Assembly (NCBI GenBank): GCA_001460835.1
Contig: CYKH01001902.1
Span: 6,363 to 56,198, forward strand
DNA from: Bodo saltans
Lineage: Eukaryota > Euglenozoa > Kinetoplastea > Eubodonida > Bodonidae
Direction: 5' to 3'
Length of the DNA stretch: 49,836 bases
In this document: positions 8,574 through 17,089 of the stretch, one piece after another
How the letters are laid out: each line of letters starts with the position of its first letter
Position numbering within the stretch: position 1 is the stretch's first letter
Notes under the pieces: model-generated
Told to the model about the DNA's origin: nothing
The model's input: the letters and a program-made list of their open reading frames with translations, nothing else
The model's database searches: none
Position numbers and translations under genes: made by a program

Positions 8574-8978
8574 ATGCTGTTCTCGAAGAATGGCCTTGAT
8601 GATGAAATCTCGCACAGGAACATAGCATCGTCCGCCGTCGCTGCAGCTCGAGCGATCGTGCAATCACATCCGAGTCATCCTATCACTGCGTCCGAAGTTC
8701 TGGATGCGTCTAATGGCTGCTGTCGAAGTTCGGCGTCATCGATGAGCAGGCACGTCGGTCTCCAACGCTTCGTCGATGAGGAGCATTTTCACCGTGACGC
8801 TGTATGGGCAGGTGAGATGAAGGAGCGGTTCGCCGTAGAGCAGCTGATGAGAACATACACGAATGTTGTGAAGCACTTTGTGCGATGCACTCGGCAGAAC
8901 GGTGAGGCATCTGGCAGCGCTATTGCAGCCTATTCAGCAGTGCTTAAAGTTATTGTCGAGCATGAGGTGTTGCTGTGA
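8574..8978 (+). CDS. Small protein of unknown function
   Basis: This 134-residue protein is not recognised. It appears mostly helical. An Ala-rich helix is near residues 18-30. A second half with alternating charged and hydrophobic residues follows (VGLQRFVDEEHFHRD, then MKERFAVEQLMRTYTNVVKHFVR) and ends in LLKVIVEHEVLL-like hydrophobics. No signal peptide or membrane segment remains once the start is placed at 8574, just after the acceptor. Composition and the clean open frame support a real gene, but function is open. Confidence 0.5.
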   Translation: MLFSKNGLDDEISHRNIASSAVAAARAIVQSHPSHPITASEVLDASNGCCRSSASSMSRHVGLQRFVDEEHFHRDAVWAGEMKERFAVEQLMRTYTNVVKHFVRCTRQNGEASGSAIAAYSAVLKVIVEHEVLL

Positions 8979-9234
8979 GTCACACTTTTCTTCTGTACAT
9001 TTTACCAGTATGTTTCGAACTTATCGCGGCAATGATCCACACCGTAGAATATTGCATTACTCTTGGATCAATGACTGGCTTATTCTTTAAAAGGGTGCAG
9101 TGACTCGTCAAAAAACGAAAGGTCAACGTCATTCCTACCAATCATCAAAACACGCTCATCGCCTAAGTAGCCGCATCAAAAATAAACCCAGTTGTACATT
9201 TCGCCCCTCCGCATCCCACAGTTGTACTCTAATA

Positions 9235-11193
9235 ATGTCGTCGCAGTTGGAGGAGGAGCAAGCACCTCACCTGCGCGCATTACGACCACACATGGCGTAC
9301 CAGTTCACCTCGACGGAAGCGCCGACTGTGTCAATCGACTTTTCTGCCCCGTTTGAGTTTGCGGCTCCCCCACCAGGCGTTGTCCCTGCAATCCATCATT
9401 CAACCACAGCATCGCCGAGTACTCTCAACGCGCAAAAAGACAATCCGCCCGTTCTTACACCACTTTCGTCAACAGCTTTGTTGGGCATCTCGATTGAGCG
9501 AGGGACGCCCCTGACATACGCGCCCGTCGTTTCTGGTGTCAGTCCTAAGCTTCGAAGGACTTCCAACGAACCCATAGCAACGCCTCCGCCTCCTTTGCCT
9601 CTGTCCTGCAGCAGTGTGAAGAGTGGAAGCTGCAGCGACATCCTCCCATTGACCACAACGCAGAAGCCTACAAGCATTCTTCCTGAACCGTCACCCCACA
9701 TCATCCCGGATAGTCCCCATAGCTTATTCTCGGCAGTCAATCCACCAGGCCCTCAGTCAGGGACAGGCCCAACCAGCTTTCCTAATCGATCGATGACGTC
9801 GGAGGCAACAGGGTCACTCATTCCTGTCTCTGAATTTGGACTTGAATCTCAAAAAGCGGTTGTGTTGTTCGTGTCCCCCACGACGGAAGCATGCAGAATG
9901 GTTGCGAGGATCTTTGCATCGCGCCTGACACACTATCTAGCTTGGGGTGGTGATTGCGCGAGGATGTTTACTGTTGCCGGCCCTCAAGTGACTCTTGACG
10001 CCAAGGCGTTCTTGCCAAGCACCGACTTTGCGTGGGAAGAGTCTCTGTTCTCTGTTTGTCTCGCTGCTGCTGAGTTCCTCGGCACGCAGCAAGTCCTAGG
10101 CCTCACAGCGACCCCCACCGCAGTTATTTTCGGAGACTTCGCAACGGAAGCATCACTCGCCACTGCTGAGCGCATCATGCTCTCCTCTTGGGAAGCGCTC
10201 CCTGGAGTCGGCACGTCGAGTCATACAATAGGCTACCGCTATTTCAGATTTGGAGAGTCTTGGTGGGAGGAGGACGACACTCTTCTCCATGGGAAAGCGT
10301 CGCTGTTGACGAGATCGTTTGTGGACGTCAGCCTATCGAATGCCGCCATCCGTGTGACCAAGTCAAAAATGGGTGTTGTCTGTTCCACCGTCGTCTCATA
10401 TTTGACCCAAGTCCTACCCATGCTCGCCTACGTTCACCACAACGAACCTCGGACTGAGCACGACATCTCGTTAGACAGCACTGCGGGCCAGGGGAGAACA
10501 GTGTCTTCGTTGCCACCACTCTTCTTCACGAGGCATGGTCAATCCGAGTACAACATCGAAGATCGTCTAGGCGGCAACCCGGTCCTAACTCCTGCAGGAG
10601 AAGACGATGCACGCGTGATTGGCAAGTTCTTTGAGCGTGAGGTCAGCACTAATGCCCAACTATTCGGTGCTCGTGATGAAGCGTGGGAGATGAACGAGGG
10701 CTTCGAAGTGTGGTGCAGCCAACTGATTCGGACGCAGCAGACTGCGCAGCCTACAGCCGACGTTCTCACCAAAGGTATGACTCGCCGTTGGCGCTCTCTC
10801 AATGAAATCCACGCTGGGGTGTGTGAAGACATGACCAATCAGGAAGTGATGGGCCAGTTTCCATCCCTTCACAACTTCCGCAAGCTTAACAAAGTGGCCT
10901 TCCGCTACCCTTCTGGTGAGTCATATCTGGACCTGATGATTCGACTGAAACCTGTCCTCTTAGAACTGGAAGCGACAAGGAAATGCGTCGTGGTAGTGGC
11001 CCATCAGGCCGTGCTGCGGACTCTTTTGTCATACTTTGGCGGCCCGCCTGTCGAAGAAGCAGTCACGGCGGAGTGCCCCCATCGAACAGTGTGGTGTTGC
11101 ACATTCGATCATAGCGGCTGCCCTCGATTGGCTACCATTGCACTTCCATCGGGGCACGAAGATCGAGGATCTGGCCAGTGGAAGGGGTGGTAA
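9235..11193 (+). CDS. PFK-2/FBPase-2 family protein with intact bisphosphatase and degenerate kinase half
   Basis: This 652-residue protein has three parts. Residues 1-205 are Pro/Ser/Thr-rich and probably disordered. Residues 208-420 correspond in position to the 6-phosphofructo-2-kinase domain, but the P-loop place reads VSPTTEAC (213-220), without the Gly and Lys of a nucleotide-binding loop. Residues 428-640 are a well-preserved histidine-phosphatase domain. It carries FTRHGQSEYN (His434, phospho-acceptor), VWCSQLIRTQQTA, LNEIHAGVCEDMT (general acid Glu), RYPSGESYLDL and VVAHQAVLR (His590). These are the fructose-2,6-bisphosphatase forms rather than generic phosphoglycerate mutase. I infer a protein that can lower fructose-2,6-bisphosphate but not make it. 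Trypanosomatids are known to encode isoforms with one inactive half. The start is the first in-frame ATG. Confidence 0.87.
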   Translation: MSSQLEEEQAPHLRALRPHMAYQFTSTEAPTVSIDFSAPFEFAAPPPGVVPAIHHSTTASPSTLNAQKDNPPVLTPLSSTALLGISIERGTPLTYAPVVSGVSPKLRRTSNEPIATPPPPLPLSCSSVKSGSCSDILPLTTTQKPTSILPEPSPHIIPDSPHSLFSAVNPPGPQSGTGPTSFPNRSMTSEATGSLIPVSEFGLESQKAVVLFVSPTTEACRMVARIFASRLTHYLAWGGDCARMFTVAGPQVTLDAKAFLPSTDFAWEESLFSVCLAAAEFLGTQQVLGLTATPTAVIFGDFATEASLATAERIMLSSWEALPGVGTSSHTIGYRYFRFGESWWEEDDTLLHGKASLLTRSFVDVSLSNAAIRVTKSKMGVVCSTVVSYLTQVLPMLAYVHHNEPRTEHDISLDSTAGQGRTVSSLPPLFFTRHGQSEYNIEDRLGGNPVLTPAGEDDARVIGKFFEREVSTNAQLFGARDEAWEMNEGFEVWCSQLIRTQQTAQPTADVLTKGMTRRWRSLNEIHAGVCEDMTNQEVMGQFPSLHNFRKLNKVAFRYPSGESYLDLMIRLKPVLLELEATRKCVVVVAHQAVLRTLLSYFGGPPVEEAVTAECPHRTVWCCTFDHSGCPRLATIALPSGHEDRGSGQWKGW

Positions 11194-11620
11194 CGCAAAG
11201 GACTCATCAAAACAAGGAGATAGAAAGAGGGGGGAAAAAACCCCATGCGAATAACGAGAAGAGTTTGTGTGTGCGACCAGCGTGTGAGAAAACGACGAAG
11301 AAGAAGGAAAGAGAGAAGCAACGAACAACGATCATCAAATTGTCGCAGCCATTACTTCATTACTCCCCCCGTTTCACTCACGTGCCCCTTGTGAAGTGTC
11401 GAGCGGTGGCGTGCCAATGCATAGCGGCACTTCCAATCCCCTTCTTGTTGCTTTGATTTTTATGTTCGCGTTTTGATTTTACTACAAAAATATTCAATTC
11501 CGTGCTCCATCATACGGTTAGCTTGTGTCGCACACAGTTTTTGTTTAGGGGTTTTTCTTTCTGTGTCTTTTTTTAAAAAAAGAGATCGGAGCAAGGGACT
11601 GCCATTGACCAACTTACGTT
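11194..11620 (+). other. Spacer of 427 bases with UTRs and a strong acceptor region
   Basis: The left half is purine-rich (about 11200-11335) and looks like 3' UTR. The right half turns pyrimidine-rich, with a T-rich tract about 11535-11575 ending in an A-run and the AG at 11581-11582, 39 bases before ATG 11621. Short frames here are low-complexity and not supported as genes. Confidence 0.5.
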
Positions 11621-14227
11621 ATGCTCAAGCAACTCAAGCAGGCAGTCCAGGGTGCAGTAGCACCGGACCCCCTTAGCGATTACAAACTTAGCGACACCGC
11701 GCGCCACGTCGGATTTCAGCGCCTCCTTCGAGCGGTAGATGCCACCGAGCGCCCCACGTCTGGCGCCGTCACTGTTTTTGTGTGGTCCAACCAGCACGCC
11801 CTTGAGAGGTGCGGTGGGAACCAAGACGTGTACCGCTACGCCTTGCAGAAAGTGCGGGAGGGCGTGCAAGCGTTGACGCGAGTGCGGCACCCTAACGTTC
11901 TGCGGGTGGTGCTGCCTTGGACTGAGGACAAATCCCGCCATCGTTGTGTCTTTGTCACAGAGTGCGTGGAACGTTGGATTGGTGGTAGTGCCGATGATTC
12001 TACCAAATTGGGAAGCTCTTCTACTACGCAATCATCGTCACAACAACAGCAACTTGAATCGGTCGGCCGGCGANNNNNNNNNNNNNNNNNNNNNNNNNNN
12101 NNNNNNNNNNNNNNNNNNNNNNNNNNNNNNNNNNNNNNNNNNNNNNNNNNNNNNNNNNNNNNNNNNNNNNNNNNNNNNNNNNNNNNNNNNNNNNNNNNNN
12201 NNNNNNNNNNNNNNNNNNNNNNNNNNNNNNNNNNNNNNNNNNNNNNNNNNNNNNNNNNNNNNNNNNNNNNNNNNNNNNNNNNNNNNNNNNNNNNNNNNNN
12301 NNNNNNNNNNNNNNNNNNNNNNNNNNNNNNNNNNNNNNNNNNNNNNNNNNNNNNNNNNNNNNNNNNNNNNNNNTCTACTACGCAATCATCGTCACAACAA
12401 CAGCAACTTGAATCGGTCGGCCGGCGAGTGGAACATGCGTATGGGATGCTGCAGATTGGGCGAGTCTTGGAATTTCTTCACAGCAAGGTTGGCATGACGT
12501 TGTTGCAATTGTCCCCGTCGTCCATCATCATCACGCCAACGGGTGACTGGAAGCTAGCCGACATGACGCACTCTGTCACGTTCTCTAACGCCACCGCTGA
12601 CGGATTTGGGCTGCTGTCCGCACTCCCAGCGAGCACGGGCTCATTGTTTATGTCTGCTGCCGCCCCAGTGCTCGACTACACCGCTCCTGAAGTCGTTGCT
12701 GGGTTTGAAAAATTAGCTGCAGACCAGCAAGCTGCGTCAGTCGTCACTAGCAAGCCAGCGATGCCTGATTTATTTGATTTCGCCTCAACAACCTCATCGC
12801 CGCCCAAGGTCGGTCCCGTCTTCGGCGACTCCGACGTGTTTAGTTTTATTCTCACCACTGCCGCTGTTGTGGAGGGTACGAGGGTCATCAACACAGGAGG
12901 CGAGCTAGCTGTCTACCACCGTCAAGTAAATGCGGAAGCCAACCAGACCATACGCAGATTGTTTCCTCAGTGGATTCCTAGTGGAGCATCTCTAGCGTCA
13001 CTACCCCGAGCAACTCTCGGGCAAATCCTGCAAACAGAATGCTTTGCCTCTCGCGAAGTGCGTCTGTTGTCTGAGCTGCCCCAACTTCTTTCCATGGAGC
13101 CCCGAGCGAAGCTTACGTTGTTGAAGGGGTTTCACGACGAAATTGCTCGTGGTGCATTCGCATCGAATTTGCTACAGACCTGGATCATTCCTCCGCTGCT
13201 GCAACAAACTAGTGACGAGAGGATGGTGAAGTTCGTGGTGCCGATCCTACTCGAGGCGTCATTCACATTAACTCGTGCGTCGTTTGATCGGGCGCTGAGG
13301 CCGTTTTTGACAACGATTCTCGCACGTGCCATAGCGGTGTCCACCAAAGACGTCACTCCAGATCCTATCTCTGTGACGCTTCTTGCACAGCTTATCGACA
13401 AGTTTCCACGATTCTGGGAACAATTCTCCAGTCCGAAAGACGTGCAAGGCCTCCTTGGCCCGTTGCTGTCGTCGGGGCTCTTAAGCGCCCGCATTGCTCA
13501 CGATGGGAAAGAGTCTGTCGGTCAGAGCCTGAAAGCAATGGAGCTGTTGCTTGCCAAGGTCGATCGCGCCTTTCCAAGTGCCGACCACATCGCCAGGGAT
13601 ATTCTCTCTGGTCTTATCAGCGCACCTGAAGAAGCGCCTCGTGGGTTGAGGTGCCTGGAGAAGTTGCTGCCTTGCACCACTCGGGAAGGGCGTGAGCGGG
13701 AACTGGAGCCAAAGCTCGTCGCCGGGCTTCAAGAGATGTGCAAAACCACCGCTGTCTCCCCGCACGACGTGGAGCAGCTTCTTAAAGTGCTGATGTCGAT
13801 TGTTGCCGAGTCTACGGTGGAGCATGTCGCCACCGTGACCTTACCGTTGCTGTGCCCCCTCCTTATCATTCGACATGTGACGGTGCGAGAGCATATCTCC
13901 AAATACGTTAACGAGCTGGTCCAGCTGGTCATTCGCAAGAGGTCACAAGAAGAGCAAGAGGACGAACGGCGAAAGCAGCAAGCGTCTGCTGCATTCGTCA
14001 CTGCACCTAGCGCCGCTGAGCGACACCAAACTTTGACTGGCATGAGCGATGGAAGCAACGCAACATCATTTTTTGCATCACAGTCACCTGCTCAGTCACG
14101 ACTACCGCCTCCAATTCATCGTGAGGATCCCAATTCATTGTTTGGTGATATGAAATCTGCCCCTCCTGTTCCTTCTCAGGCACAGCCACCCAAGCACGCA
14201 GGGTACGATGATGTGTTTGGGTTTTGA
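11621..14227 (+). CDS. SCY1-like pseudokinase (SCYL2-type), containing a scaffold gap
   Basis: The N-terminal kinase-like domain lacks catalysis. The beta-3 Lys position falls in TVFVWSN, the catalytic loop reads LLQLSPSSIIIT instead of HRD, and the DFG position reads LADMTHS. Matches to SCYL2 include VRHPNVLRVV and EHAYGMLQIGRVLEFLHS. After it come helical HEAT-like repeats up to about residue 780 (as assembled) and a charged helix. A disordered tail carries NSLFGD and a terminal DDVFGF, resembling clathrin/adaptor-binding peptides. SCYL2 acts in clathrin-coated vesicle traffic. The frame passes through 300 N flanked by identical 54-bp sequences. Collapsing these removes 118 codons in frame and leaves about 750 residues, with the linker length expected for the family. 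Confidence 0.85.
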   Translation: MLKQLKQAVQGAVAPDPLSDYKLSDTARHVGFQRLLRAVDATERPTSGAVTVFVWSNQHALERCGGNQDVYRYALQKVREGVQALTRVRHPNVLRVVLPWTEDKSRHRCVFVTECVERWIGGSADDSTKLGSSSTTQSSSQQQQLESVGRRXXXXXXXXXXXXXXXXXXXXXXXXXXXXXXXXXXXXXXXXXXXXXXXXXXXXXXXXXXXXXXXXXXXXXXXXXXXXXXXXXXXXXXXXXXXXXXXXXXXXSTTQSSSQQQQLESVGRRVEHAYGMLQIGRVLEFLHSKVGMTLLQLSPSSIIITPTGDWKLADMTHSVTFSNATADGFGLLSALPASTGSLFMSAAAPVLDYTAPEVVAGFEKLAADQQAASVVTSKPAMPDLFDFASTTSSPPKVGPVFGDSDVFSFILTTAAVVEGTRVINTGGELAVYHRQVNAEANQTIRRLFPQWIPSGASLASLPRATLGQILQTECFASREVRLLSELPQLLSMEPRAKLTLLKGFHDEIARGAFASNLLQTWIIPPLLQQTSDERMVKFVVPILLEASFTLTRASFDRALRPFLTTILARAIAVSTKDVTPDPISVTLLAQLIDKFPRFWEQFSSPKDVQGLLGPLLSSGLLSARIAHDGKESVGQSLKAMELLLAKVDRAFPSADHIARDILSGLISAPEEAPRGLRCLEKLLPCTTREGRERELEPKLVAGLQEMCKTTAVSPHDVEQLLKVLMSIVAESTVEHVATVTLPLLCPLLIIRHVTVREHISKYVNELVQLVIRKRSQEEQEDERRKQQASAAFVTAPSAAERHQTLTGMSDGSNATSFFASQSPAQSRLPPPIHREDPNSLFGDMKSAPPVPSQAQPPKHAGYDDVFGF
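12020..12073 (+). repeat. 54-bp direct repeat, left copy flanking the gap
   Basis: Identical over all 54 bases to 12374-12427. It encodes a Ser/Gln-rich linker. Lying exactly at both edges of the N run, it is best read as the same sequence present at two contig ends. Confidence 0.9.
12074..12373. other. Scaffold gap of 300 N
   Basis: Exactly 300 N, a round number typical of an estimated or default gap. The flanks overlap by 54 identical bases, so the true gap length is probably zero or negative. Confidence 0.95.
12374..12427 (+). repeat. 54-bp direct repeat, right copy flanking the gap
   Basis: Identical to 12020-12073. The sequence continues from here into the conserved YGMLQ helix of the pseudokinase. 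Confidence 0.9.
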
Positions 14228-14387
14228 TTTGCTCATTTTGCTTTGGAGTGAAGATACGCAAACGCCTCAACAATACTTGATTTGTGTTTTAATTCGGAAA
14301 ATGGTTCTCCTTCTCTCTTTTCAATGTAATAGGAGAAAAACACTTTGACTTCTGAAAACTTCAGAAAATAAAACAGATTATCACACC

Positions 14388-15563
14388 ATGTCAGCCGAAG
14401 CTCATGAAAATCATTCTGCGACCGCTCCGCCATGCGAAGAAGACGAAAATCCGACGATAAGCACTGCGCCCGCCGGAAATGAGGAGGATACCTTTGCTGG
14501 AGAAACCTTCACAATGTCCTCCACGCTTCTTGAAGCACTGCTGCTTATGGGATTCAGTGAGAACGCGATCAAGAAGTCTATCGCTGCAGGATGCATCAAT
14601 GAAGACACGTGCACACAATGGATTGGCATGCACCAAGGACACCCAGAGCTCGACACTCCGCTGGATGCTAATGTTCGTGTGGTGGTCAAAGTCGCCAAGG
14701 TATTAACCGCAGAAGAAAAGGCTGCCAAAGCCGCCGAACTCAAGGAGTTTATTCGGGTCAAGAAAGCTCAAGAAGCGGTGCACTTAGCTCAGCAAGAGCG
14801 TGAAGCTGAAAAAAAGAGAATTGAGATGGGAAAACACGTGCTCGAAGCGAAGGAGCAACGTGAGTCTGCTCAACGCGCCCTTCTCGCCGAGGAACGAAGG
14901 AAAGAAAAAGAGGCAGACGCCCGTGCCCGCGAGAAGATCCAAATAGAACTCGCCATCGACAAGTACACGCGTCAGGGGAAAACGCCTGAGCAAGCCAAGG
15001 CGACCGCACTGGAAGAGCTTGAGGAGCGGAAGAAGCGCGCGCGTGATGAGGCAGCAGAACGCCTTAAGGCGCTGCAGTCGTCATCCGCCTCAGCACCTCA
15101 AGGTTCTTCTGGAGATGGTGGGAGCAGTGCAACTTCTTCTGCGTGGAACCTAGAACGTGTGCTAGGTGTGATGGCTCAACCAACCACATCCGCCACGGAC
15201 ACACTTTCCTCGGTGTTTCAGGAGCCCACCATTCCTCCCCCAACGGTGGAGTCCTTCACAGAGCTCCTCGCTAGCATTTCAAAGGAAGCCGCCTCTCCAG
15301 AAGCTGCGAGCACGTGCATTGCGACTATCAAAACGATTCTATCCAACATCGTAGACGCTCCATTCGACAACAAGAAACGCACCTTGAAAGCATCGTCGAA
15401 TGTCTTCCGCACACGAATCTCACCGTACCCATCTGCGGTTCGACTCCTTCGGGCTGTCAATTTTGAACTTACACCGGATGCCGAGGGGGAACTCTTTGTC
15501 TCGTTGAGCTCTGTCGTTCTTCGATACTTGCACCGCGCCTTGGAGGCGCTGTCGAAGAATTGA
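14388..15563 (+). CDS. UBA-PUB domain protein (probable p97/VCP cofactor)
   Basis: This 391-residue protein begins with an acidic disordered segment. A UBA-like three-helix domain at about 43-82 follows (LLEALLLMGFSENAIKKSI, with the family's MGF motif). Residues 100-225 form a long, highly charged Ala/Glu/Lys/Arg helix, and a Ser/Gly linker comes next. The C-terminal PUB/PUG domain (about 285-387) contains FRTRISPYPSAVRLLRAVNFEL and ends with LHRALEAL. PUB domains bind the C-terminal tail of p97/VCP, and UBA domains bind ubiquitin, so this is likely a p97 cofactor in ubiquitin-dependent extraction or degradation. It resembles UBXN1/UBXN6-like proteins but has no UBX domain. The start ATG at 14388 is the first of the open frame. 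Confidence 0.87.
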   Translation: MSAEAHENHSATAPPCEEDENPTISTAPAGNEEDTFAGETFTMSSTLLEALLLMGFSENAIKKSIAAGCINEDTCTQWIGMHQGHPELDTPLDANVRVVVKVAKVLTAEEKAAKAAELKEFIRVKKAQEAVHLAQQEREAEKKRIEMGKHVLEAKEQRESAQRALLAEERRKEKEADARAREKIQIELAIDKYTRQGKTPEQAKATALEELEERKKRARDEAAERLKALQSSSASAPQGSSGDGGSSATSSAWNLERVLGVMAQPTTSATDTLSSVFQEPTIPPPTVESFTELLASISKEAASPEAASTCIATIKTILSNIVDAPFDNKKRTLKASSNVFRTRISPYPSAVRLLRAVNFELTPDAEGELFVSLSSVVLRYLHRALEALSKN

Positions 15564-15699
15564 TTGGCGCGGACAGGATGAAAGAGTCTGAGGCTTGTGC
15601 GTTTGTTGCAGTCATATTTACACTTCAAAAAAGAAGGACTGTTGTCTGTCAAGTGAACCATGCCGCTTTTGCTTCCGTCGCACACTTTGTGTTTTGTTG

Positions 15700-15746
15700 A
15701 TTGAGAGGTTTTTTGTTATGTCTTTCTCATACTTGCGATCATGCAG
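15700..15746 (+). promoter_or_regulatory. Probable trans-splice acceptor of the cap methyltransferase gene
   Basis: A T-rich tract (about 15706-15738) ends in GCAG, with the AG at 15745-15746. The next in-frame start is ATG 15809. Confidence 0.45.
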
Positions 15747-15808
15747 TCCAACACACAAACTAATAATATTCAAGCCTTGCAAACAGGAAAAGAGGAATAC
15801 GACGAAGA

Positions 15809-16852
15809 ATGAGTGACGTCACCGCGGTCCACCAAGCAGCTGCAGCGTGCTACGATCGAATGGCCCGCCAGCATGCACGAGATCAAACCTCTTCCGAAAC
15901 GCCATTCCGCCACTTCAATAACTTTGTAAAGAAGTCGCTCATCCAAACTGCACTTGACAATGCCCGAGCAAACGGTACGTCGAACGCTGCTGTGCTTGAC
16001 CTTGCCAGTGGCCGAGGAGGAGATCTTATGAAGTGGTGCTTCGGACAATCTCCAAAACTTTCAAAATCCACCGCAAAATTGACTCGGAAGGAGCTCACAA
16101 AGGCAAGTGAATATCATTGCTACGATATCAGCCCCCAGAGTATAGAAGGAGCGCGACAACGTGCGGAAGAAAGCCTCAGCGACGCACAGGCAAAGGAGAT
16201 GAGTTGCTCGTTCGAAGTGGCTAACTGTTTTGACGAGTCATTTCTGCAAGAGACGTTATCTCAGCATTCAAAGTTTGGTGCCTTTGACATCATCACCATT
16301 CAATTCGCGTTCCACTACGCGTGCTCCAGCGATGATCGTGTTCGAATGGTGCTTCGCTACTGCTTGGCTGCGCTGGCACCTGGTGGCTTGTTCGTTGCGA
16401 CGATGGTAAATTCTGAGAAGGTGCGAGCAGCAGTGGATGTGACCACCGGAGTTGTCAATGGTGGAAAGTTCAAAATTGAATTTCGGCGACCGCTTGGAGA
16501 TGGAACCTCTGAGCCGTCAGAATTGCCACCGTTTCAAGCATCCTCTCTTCAATTGGGAGCGCAGTATCGCTTCTTCCTCGAAGATTTCGTCGACTGCGAT
16601 GAATATTTTGTGCCGATCGAAGATTTGCGCCGCATAGCGTCCGAAGTTGGATTTGAGGAGGATGTTGGCAAACCTTTCGACACGTACATCAATGCGTACA
16701 GGATGGATCCAAAGAACCTCGTGCTCAGTGCAGACGACAAGGAACTCACTTCACTTTACCGCACGGTGCTGTTGCGAAAGCCTGGCGGACTTAAAGCCGT
16801 GTCCACCACTGACGCCGACTCTGGAAGTCGATTTGCGGCCTTCAGGCGATGA
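15809..16852 (+). CDS. mRNA cap guanine-N7 methyltransferase
   Basis: This 347-residue protein fits the Pox_MCEL/ABD1 family. The N-terminal substrate segment ends FNNFVKKSLIQTAL. The SAM-binding motif VLDLASGRGGDLMKW is at about 62-76, then YHCYDISPQSIEGARQR (motif II), FDIITIQFAFHYA (motif IV) and LAPGGLFVATMVNSEKV. The C-terminal half contains YRFFLEDFVDCDEYFVPIEDLRRIASEVGFE, the family's late conserved block. It methylates the guanosine cap at N7. No guanylyltransferase domain is fused, so it resembles the single-function kinetoplastid enzyme rather than the bifunctional cap enzyme that modifies the spliced-leader RNA. That assignment rests on length and domain content. Confidence 0.9.
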   Translation: MSDVTAVHQAAAACYDRMARQHARDQTSSETPFRHFNNFVKKSLIQTALDNARANGTSNAAVLDLASGRGGDLMKWCFGQSPKLSKSTAKLTRKELTKASEYHCYDISPQSIEGARQRAEESLSDAQAKEMSCSFEVANCFDESFLQETLSQHSKFGAFDIITIQFAFHYACSSDDRVRMVLRYCLAALAPGGLFVATMVNSEKVRAAVDVTTGVVNGGKFKIEFRRPLGDGTSEPSELPPFQASSLQLGAQYRFFLEDFVDCDEYFVPIEDLRRIASEVGFEEDVGKPFDTYINAYRMDPKNLVLSADDKELTSLYRTVLLRKPGGLKAVSTTDADSGSRFAAFRR

Positions 16853-17089
16853 TTGGAACGTGAGACTCTCTCGATAAACGTGTGGATACGATCTGTACAA
16901 TGGAGGGCACGTTCCCCCCTGGTCTAGGTGCAGAATTGAGACTCAAAAGTAATGACTCTTGCAACTGACGCGCATCATTTTCAATTGTCAGAACTCCTTG
17001 TTTGTTTGCTTGTCTCAAACGTGAGTTGAAGGTGTGCGGATCGCAATAGATACTTCTCACACAATAGAAAAAAAATTAAAAAAGTTAGA

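Noticed and set aside
12074-12373. Missing exon or domain hidden in the N run
   Set aside because: The flanking 54-bp identity and normal family spacing after collapse make hidden sequence unlikely.
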